Of a DNA stretch of 18,678 nt, positions 14,508 to 18,678 are shown piece by piece; within the stretch, counting starts at the first letter, position 1; each line of letters opens with the position of its first letter. The stretch spans positions 1 to 18,678 of the forward strand of contig NZ_CALIJF010000029.1 of the NCBI RefSeq assembly GCF_938018035.1, in the 5' to 3' direction. The notes under the pieces were generated by a model that did no database searches, had not been told where the DNA came from, and saw only the letters and a program-made list of their open reading frames with translations. The stretch is from an uncultured Campylobacter sp. (GTDB taxonomy: Bacteria > Campylobacterota > Campylobacteria > Campylobacterales > Campylobacteraceae). The position numbers were made by a program, and so were the translations under genes.

Positions 14508-16343
14508 ATGCAGAGCTTGAGTGAAATTTTAAACGGAAATTTTTGGATAAAGAGGCTTTATGAAAACGGGCTTTTGCGCGAGGTGAAGGAGCAGATCGGC
14601 ACGGAGCTTGAGATAGCGCACGCAAGTTACATCGAGGTCAAAAAGGAGCACTCGCAGGCGCTGCTTTTTACGAACGTGCGAAACGCGCAGGGCAAACGGA
14701 TGTCGCCGGTGCTAACCAATATTTTCGGCTCCTTCGAGGCGTTAAATTTAATCCTCGGTCGCGAACCTGACGAGATCGCCGCCGAGATAGAGAGCCTGCT
14801 AAAGCCGAAACGTCCACAAAGTTTTAGCGAAAAGCTTGATTTTTTGGCGCACTTAATCTCGCTTCGTAAAATTTTTGTAAAGCGTCTTAGCGGTCGCGGA
14901 GAGTGCCAACAGGTCGTGCATCTGGGCGCTGACGTCGATTTGGGCGAGCTTCCAGTTCTTAAGACCTGGGAGAATGATGGCGGCGCGTTTATCACGATGG
15001 GGCAGGTCTATACGAAGGATCTGAACTCGCAAACGCAAAATCTCGGCATGTATCGCCTGCAAATTTACGGGCGCGACCGCCTGGGGATGCACTGGCAGAT
15101 ACACAAAGACGGTGCGGGCTTTTTCGACGAATACCGCAAAGCGGGGCGCAAGATGCCCGTATCCGTGGCGATCGGCGGCGATCCACTCTATATCTGGTGC
15201 GCTCAGGCGCCGCTGCCAAAGGGGATTTTTGAGCTGCTGCTTTACGGCTTTATCCGCCGCAGCCCCGCTCGCCTCGTAAAATCGCTTACGAATGAAATTT
15301 ACGTTCCAGAGGGCGCGGACTACGTGATCGAGGGCTTTGTCGATCCCGCCGTAAGCGAGTCGGAGGGACCTTTCGGCGATCACACGGGATATTATACGCC
15401 GGTAGAGCCCTTCCCTGTAATGGAGGTTAGCGCGATCACGCACAAGCGCGCGCCCATATTTCACGCCACCGTCGTCGGCAAGCCGCCGCTTGAGGATAAA
15501 TTTATGGGATACGCGACCGAGCGGATCTTTTTGCCGCTATTTCGCACGAGCGCGCCCGATCTGATCGATTATAAAATGCCCGAAAACGGCGTATTTCATA
15601 ATCTGATTTTGGCTAAGATCGCCGTGCGCTACCCCGCTGCCGCCAAACAGATCATGCACGCGTTTTGGGGCGTGGGGCAGATGAGCTTCGTAAAACACGC
15701 CGTTTTCGTGCCGCAAGACGCGCCGAGCTTAGATGAGTATGAGGCGCTTACGAAGTATGTCCTAAACCGCATAGGTGCGCGCAGCCTCGTTTTTAGCGAG
15801 GGGGTGTGCGATCAGCTCGATCACGCAAGCCCGAACTCCTGCTTCGGCGGCAAGCTCGGCATCGATGCGACGGTTGATCTAAGCTCGCAGGCGCCGCAAA
15901 TTTTAAGCGATGAGGAGCTGCTAGCGAAATTTCGAAGCGAGGAGCCCGCTATTTTAGCGCTTAAACAGCACTTTTGTGATACGAAAAACCCGCTCGTGCT
16001 GATAAACATAGACAAAAAAGAGCTCGTAGAGCGTAGCTGGCGGCGGCTTTTAAAATTTAGCGAGAATTTTAAAATTTTGATTTTTACCGATGCGAGAAAC
16101 GACGCGAGCAACCTCTATATGAGCGTTTGGCGCGTCGTAAATAGCATCGATGCGCTGCGCGACGTGTTTGTGGCACAGGACGATCGCATCTGCATCGACG
16201 CTACGAGCAAGCACGAGTGGGAGGGCTATACGCGCCGGTGGCCGCAGGAGACGCTTTGCAGCCGCGAAGTCGTAGCAAGCCTCATAGCGCGCGGCATCGT
16301 GCAAGATGAGTCCGAGCTATTTAAGAAATTTGAAATTTTTTGA
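14508..16343 (+). CDS. mqnL: UbiD-family menaquinone biosynthesis decarboxylase (futalosine route)
   Basis: A prenylated-FMN-dependent decarboxylase that removes the ring carboxyl group late in futalosine-type menaquinone synthesis. Core UbiD signatures are NLGMYRLQIYG with GMHWQIHKDGAG (178-204, cofactor and metal binding), AIGGDP (221-226), EGFVDPAVSESEGPFGDHTGYY (275-296, containing the catalytic acids Glu286 and Asp291), VVGKPPLED (322-330) and FWGVGQMSFVKHAV (386-399). The length of 611 matches the larger menaquinone type (SCO4490-like) rather than E. coli UbiD (about 497). Its presence with mqnE in the same window supports the assignment. AAAGGCGGAAG precedes the ATG. It is the last gene of the metG operon and is followed by strong inverted repeats. 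The symbol is assigned by family, not by alignment. Confidence 0.9.
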   Translation: MQSLSEILNGNFWIKRLYENGLLREVKEQIGTELEIAHASYIEVKKEHSQALLFTNVRNAQGKRMSPVLTNIFGSFEALNLILGREPDEIAAEIESLLKPKRPQSFSEKLDFLAHLISLRKIFVKRLSGRGECQQVVHLGADVDLGELPVLKTWENDGGAFITMGQVYTKDLNSQTQNLGMYRLQIYGRDRLGMHWQIHKDGAGFFDEYRKAGRKMPVSVAIGGDPLYIWCAQAPLPKGIFELLLYGFIRRSPARLVKSLTNEIYVPEGADYVIEGFVDPAVSESEGPFGDHTGYYTPVEPFPVMEVSAITHKRAPIFHATVVGKPPLEDKFMGYATERIFLPLFRTSAPDLIDYKMPENGVFHNLILAKIAVRYPAAAKQIMHAFWGVGQMSFVKHAVFVPQDAPSLDEYEALTKYVLNRIGARSLVFSEGVCDQLDHASPNSCFGGKLGIDATVDLSSQAPQILSDEELLAKFRSEEPAILALKQHFCDTKNPLVLINIDKKELVERSWRRLLKFSENFKILIFTDARNDASNLYMSVWRVVNSIDALRDVFVAQDDRICIDATSKHEWEGYTRRWPQETLCSREVVASLIARGIVQDESELFKKFEIF

Positions 16344-16454
16344 GGACACGGGGCGGAATTTTGTGCGGATTTGAAATTTTAAAATTTAGCTTTGGTTTTA
16401 AAGGTCGATCGCGCGTTAAATTTAGACGGAATTTTGTTTAAATTTACGGACCCT

Positions 16455-16485
16455 AAGCGGTAAAATTTCATAAAATTTACCGCTT
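16455..16485. terminator. Strong stem-loop after the decarboxylase gene
   Basis: Arms AAGCGGTAAAATTT (16455-16468) and AAAATTTACCGCTT (16472-16485) pair at 13 of 14 positions (one A/A mismatch) around a CAT loop. There is no U-run after it on either strand. It overlaps the palindrome CTTCGCGAAG (16483-16492). It lies 112 nt past the decarboxylase stop and 122 nt before metI, so it probably ends or protects the operon transcript. Confidence 0.6.
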
Positions 16486-16510
16486 CGCGAAGGCTAAAAT
16501 TTTAAGGCGT

Positions 16511-16533
16511 AAAATTTGCTGCAGCGAAATTTT
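16511..16533. repeat. Second palindrome in the decarboxylase-metI spacer
   Basis: AAAATTT, GCTGCAGC, an extra G, then AAATTTT: symmetric over 22 bp apart from the one-base bulge at 16526. It follows the 16455-16485 stem-loop by 25 bp. Confidence 0.55.
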
Positions 16534-16606
16534 AAAATTTCAAAAAATTTTAAAGCGGCGCAAAAGCCTGGTATAGCGCAAGCAAGCACAAAATGAAAGG
16601 ACATAA

Positions 16607-17281
16607 ATGATAGAGTGGATACAAAATTTTTTTAGCGGAGTGATTCCAAAGCTGCTACTAAACGCGACGCTGGAGACGCTGTATATGACCTTCGTAAGCA
16701 CGGCTTTGGCGTTTATTTTGGGGCTCGTGTTCGCGATCGTGCTTATCCTTACGCGTCGCGGCGGGCTGTGCGAAAACCGCATCGTTTACGCCGTGCTGGA
16801 CGTCGTGATAAACACGCTGCGAAGCTTCCCGTTTATAATTTTGCTGATCGTGCTCTTTCCGCTTACAAAGCTCTTCATTGGCACAAGTATCGGTACCACT
16901 GCGGCGATCGTGCCGCTTACTATCGGCTCGGCACCCTTTATCGCGCGGCTCATCGAAAGCGCGCTACTGGAGGTCGATAGCGGCGTAATTGAGGCGGCGA
17001 AGAGCTTTGGGGCGAGCAAGACGCAGATTATCTTTCGCGTAATGTTCGTCGAGGCGCTGCCTAGCATCATCGGCGCGATTACTCTGACGCTTATCGTCAT
17101 CATCGGATTTACGGCGATGGCGGGCACGGTCGGAGGCGGTGGGCTCGGCGACGTGGCGATCCGCTACGGCTTTCAGCGCTTCCGTCCCGATATAATGGCA
17201 TACACCGTCGTGATACTGATCGTACTCGTGCAGATAATCCAAAGCATAGGAAATTTACTCTATAAAATTACGAAAAAGTAG
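16607..17281 (+). CDS. metI: MetI-type methionine ABC transporter permease
   Basis: The inner-membrane permease of the MetNIQ methionine importer: 224 residues and about five membrane segments (for example 24-50, 58-90, 95-115, 152-175, 196-216). The ATPase-contact EAA loop is clear at 122-156 (EVDSGVIEAAKSFGASKTQ, then IFRVMFVEALPSIIGA). TLETLYMTF, NTLRSFPFIILL, AMAGTVGGGGLGDVAIRYGFQRF and the Lys-rich end match MetI closely, and the length is typical. AAAGGA lies 5-10 nt before ATG 16607. Unusually, neither metN (ATPase) nor metQ (binding lipoprotein) is adjacent: upstream is the decarboxylase, downstream about 900 bp without a gene. Its partners must be elsewhere or lost. Confidence 0.93.
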   Translation: MIEWIQNFFSGVIPKLLLNATLETLYMTFVSTALAFILGLVFAIVLILTRRGGLCENRIVYAVLDVVINTLRSFPFIILLIVLFPLTKLFIGTSIGTTAAIVPLTIGSAPFIARLIESALLEVDSGVIEAAKSFGASKTQIIFRVMFVEALPSIIGAITLTLIVIIGFTAMAGTVGGGGLGDVAIRYGFQRFRPDIMAYTVVILIVLVQIIQSIGNLLYKITKK

Positions 17282-17416
17282 GCTTAAATCCATAGCTTAA
17301 CGAGATATCAAACATTTTCTATTAGTATAAAATTGCGAAAAGTAGCTCTTAAACTTATAGATCGTTCGTTTGTATAACCCGTTTACCAAACTATAAAATT
17401 ATAAAAATGTAGGTTT
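17261..17416. repeat. Three degenerate repeats at 65-66-bp spacing overlapping the metI end
   Basis: Units begin at 17261, 17326 and 17392, each starting TATAAAATT followed by a diverged A-rich part, then GTAG and a (C/T)TTAAA-like tail with ATAG/ATGA. About 35 bp of each unit is recognisably alike; the rest differs. The first copy encodes the last metI residues (YKITKK-stop), so the others look like decayed duplications of the gene end. Confidence 0.5.
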
Positions 17417-17535
17417 GCAACGCTATGAATACCGCTTAAAATTCTATAATCGTAAGCAGATAGATTTACCTACCATCAAGGTTTAAATTTTAGGCTTTGT
17501 GTAGCTAAAGCAAAGCTCGTGCTAAGACTTGTTTC

Positions 17536-17586
17536 GCGTAGTTTTATAACAGGTCGCATCTTTGAAGCGAACGATCAAAACTGCGC
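17536..17586. other. Two-tier stem-loop
   Basis: A 10-bp outer stem, GCGTAGTTTT (17536-17545) with AAAACTGCGC (17577-17586) including one T/G pair, encloses an inner TCGC/GCGA stem (17554-17557 with 17567-17570). It lies about 86 nt downstream of a TATAAT at 17445-17450. Possible structured RNA; no family is recognised. Confidence 0.35.
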
Positions 17587-17610
17587 TGGGTAATTTTAAA
17601 ATTCACAGGC

Positions 17611-17671
17611 AAGATTTAGGCGCAGAATTTTAAAATTTCATTGTCTAAAATTTAAATTTAGCCTAAATCTT
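17611..17671. repeat. 11-bp perfect inverted repeat with AT-rich interior
   Basis: AAGATTTAGGC (17611-17621) and GCCTAAATCTT (17661-17671) are exact complements. The 39-nt interior contains further AAATTT/AAAATTT self-complementary words that can pair within the loop. Confidence 0.6.
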
Positions 17672-17884
17672 AATGAGAAGCGTAAGTTGAAATTTGAAAT
17701 TCTAAGGCACGGAATTTTAAAATTTTAAAAATTTAGACCTTACGAAATTTTGCTTATAAATTCTAAGACAAGCAGTTTTAAAATTTTATAATTTTAGGTT
17801 TTGCGGGATCTTTCTTATATAATTTCACTTTTACTGCAAAATTTCGTAGCTACTTTTAAAATATAAAGCGCAGGATATAAATAA

Positions 17885-17986
17885 AAGGCACTGGCCTTAG
17901 CAATAAAAGCCAATAATGATGGTATTGCCGCTTTGACAAGCTTTTTGGCTTTGATAAAAGAACCTAAGATTGCGCCAGTTCTTTAA
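17885..17986 (+). pseudogene. Coding-like remnant of 33 codons without a start
   Basis: From an in-frame TAA (17882-17884) to the TAA at 17984-17986 the frame reads K-A-L-A-L-A-I-K-A-N-N-D-G-I-A-A-L-T-S-F and then LALIKEPKIAPVL. No ATG or GTG occurs in it. Its composition looks protein-like (amphipathic Ala/Leu/Ile with Lys), unlike the spacer around it. It could be the tail of a lost gene or chance; I do not recognise the protein. Confidence 0.25.
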
Positions 17987-18189
17987 ACATAAAGCAGACT
18001 ATGAAATTCCTTTGTGAATTGAGCCTAAATTCTTTCTTATTGAGGAATTTTTAAATTTGTAGAATTCAATAAATTGCCTTACGCCGCTTTCGGTAAAATT
18101 TTATGAGAGCGGATACGGCGTGTTTAATAAGATCGTTATCGCATAAGAGCGAAGCTATGAAATTTATCTAGTGCGTAGTGTCTAAATTT

Positions 18190-18217
18190 AAAAAGGGGAG
18201 AGAAATCTCTCGCCCCT
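18190..18217 (-). terminator. Intrinsic terminator of the autotransporter gene
   Basis: Read on the minus strand: AGGGGCGAGAGA, a short loop, TCTCTCCCCT, then a run of T (18194-18190) and AAATTT. The stem has five G/C-rich outer pairs, a two-base bulge (18211-18212) and the AGAGA/TCTCT inner pairs. It lies 67 nt past the stop at 18284. It is the only textbook GC-stem plus U-run terminator I see in the window. Confidence 0.8.
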
Positions 18218-18283
18218 GAAATTTTAAGTATAGGATTTGAAATTTTATAAATTTATAAGTTCAGCTTGCTTGCCCCTTAAAAT

Positions 18284-18678
18284 TTAAAACATAATCTCAA
18301 ATCCTGCATTGATAGCACCGCCTCTTGTCTTGCCTACGTAGCCCTTGCCTCCTAGGCTAAGGATAAGGTTTTTACTCTCATACTTATAGCCAGCTTCAAA
18401 TACTCCGGTAGAGCCTTTTAAGCTAGGCTTAGGAGCGTCAAGTCCCATAGTAGATGCTTTAGCATCTCCGCTAAACTCATACTCATAAGCGCCTCCAAAG
18501 TATAGGTTATGCTCATCTTTTAAATTTATAGTATCTCTTAGACCCGCTCTTAGCCTATTAGATGTAACGCTATCAAAGTGATATCTCTCGCCCGAGCTTA
18601 TAGAGGCATCTGCATCATCGGTATAAGCATATAGCCATTTAGTATAAACGTCTAGTTTATTACTTTGGCTTAGATCAA
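18284..18678 (-). CDS. Autotransporter beta-barrel protein, C-terminal part only
   Basis: A minus-strand frame enters from the right edge and runs 131 codons to TAA at 18284-18286. The residues alternate polar and hydrophobic in beta-barrel fashion: LDVYTKWLYAYT, NRLRAGLRDTINL, NLYFGGAYEYEF, STGVFEAGYKYES, NLILSLGGKGYVG, then RGGAINAGFEIMF. The final strand ends in aromatic Phe, the outer-membrane assembly signal of type V autotransporters. The piece YFGGAYEYEFSGDAKAS is typical of the autotransporter domain before its last strands. The passenger and signal peptide are outside the window, so the cargo is unknown. Codon choice (CTA, AGA, ATA) is AT-leaning compared with the GC-richer core genes. 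An intrinsic terminator follows. Confidence 0.85.
   Translation of the reverse strand, partial: DLSQSNKLDVYTKWLYAYTDDADASISSGERYHFDSVTSNRLRAGLRDTINLKDEHNLYFGGAYEYEFSGDAKASTMGLDAPKPSLKGSTGVFEAGYKYESKNLILSLGGKGYVGKTRGGAINAGFEIMF

Larger units (their letters stand above)
17282..18189. other. Gene-free stretch of about 900 bp between metI and the autotransporter end
   Basis: No supportable complete gene and no tRNA, tmRNA, SRP RNA or RNase P signature by eye. It holds the metI-end repeats, TATAAT boxes at 17445-17450 and 17818-17823, stem-loops at 17536-17586, 17611-17671 and 18081-18121, a 33-codon coding-like remnant (17885-17986) and dense AAATTT words around 17590-17800. It may be a decayed locus or house an unrecognised small RNA. 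Confidence 0.6.

Noticed and set aside
14853..15464. 203-codon minus-strand open frame inside the decarboxylase gene
   Set aside because: The plus strand carries the full set of UbiD motifs through this stretch; the antisense product has no recognisable features.
17282..18283. tRNA, tmRNA, SRP RNA, RNase P RNA or CRISPR array in the right-hand spacer
   Set aside because: No T-loop GGTTCGA-type motif, no tmRNA or SRP core words, and the three 65-bp units are too diverged and too few for a CRISPR array.

Overview
The window looks like chromosome of an epsilonproteobacterium, most likely a Campylobacter of the more GC-rich oral kind (C. gracilis / C. showae / C. rectus type). The reasons are the futalosine (not MenFD) menaquinone genes, the gene set and protein styles (short prepilin leader MKKAFTMIEL, MetG with a fused C-terminal tRNA-binding domain), and the A/T-rich, AAATTT-loaded spacers around GC-richer genes. 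This species placement is inference; no 16S or other marker is present.

Layout. 1-500: an AT-rich edge with a divergent pair, a small lipoprotein (minus, partial) and a 66-residue HTH protein (plus), separated by a 48-bp near-perfect palindrome. 663-1829: tgt (queuosine), then about 700 bp without a gene. 2533-5544 (minus): glmS followed by an unrecognised multi-pass membrane protein. 5686-8547 (plus): mqnE (menaquinone), a purine permease and a purine phosphoribosyltransferase, tightly spaced and probably one operon. 8659-10614: a GT-C/family-39-like membrane protein and a GspH-type pseudopilin. 10661-16343: metG, a very basic Lys/Ala/Ser-rich protein, a protein with a Mur-ligase-like N-terminal segment, and a UbiD-family menaquinone decarboxylase, with junctions of +2, -1 and +9 nt, so almost certainly one operon. 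16607-17281: a MetI-type ABC permease standing alone. 17282-18189: about 900 bp without a convincing gene but with repeats and stem-loops. 18284-18678 (minus): the C-terminal end of an autotransporter beta-barrel with a clear intrinsic terminator.

How the genes fit together. Two steps of the futalosine menaquinone route are present (MqnE and the UbiD-type decarboxylase). The adenine released by that route could be recaptured by the purine permease/phosphoribosyltransferase pair next to mqnE; this link is a hypothesis. The rest is housekeeping: tRNA modification, amino-sugar synthesis, Met-tRNA charging and methionine transport.

Most notable items: (1) the lysine-rich, histone-tail-like protein with a Cys/Gly-rich first half, locked translationally between metG and an orphan Mur-ligase-like protein; (2) the 48-bp palindrome between divergent promoters at 199-246; (3) a recurring class of inverted repeats carrying AAATTT after or between genes; (4) a three-unit 65-66-bp degenerate repeat that starts inside the metI stop region. 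I see no tRNA, rRNA, CRISPR array, insertion sequence or defence system in this window.
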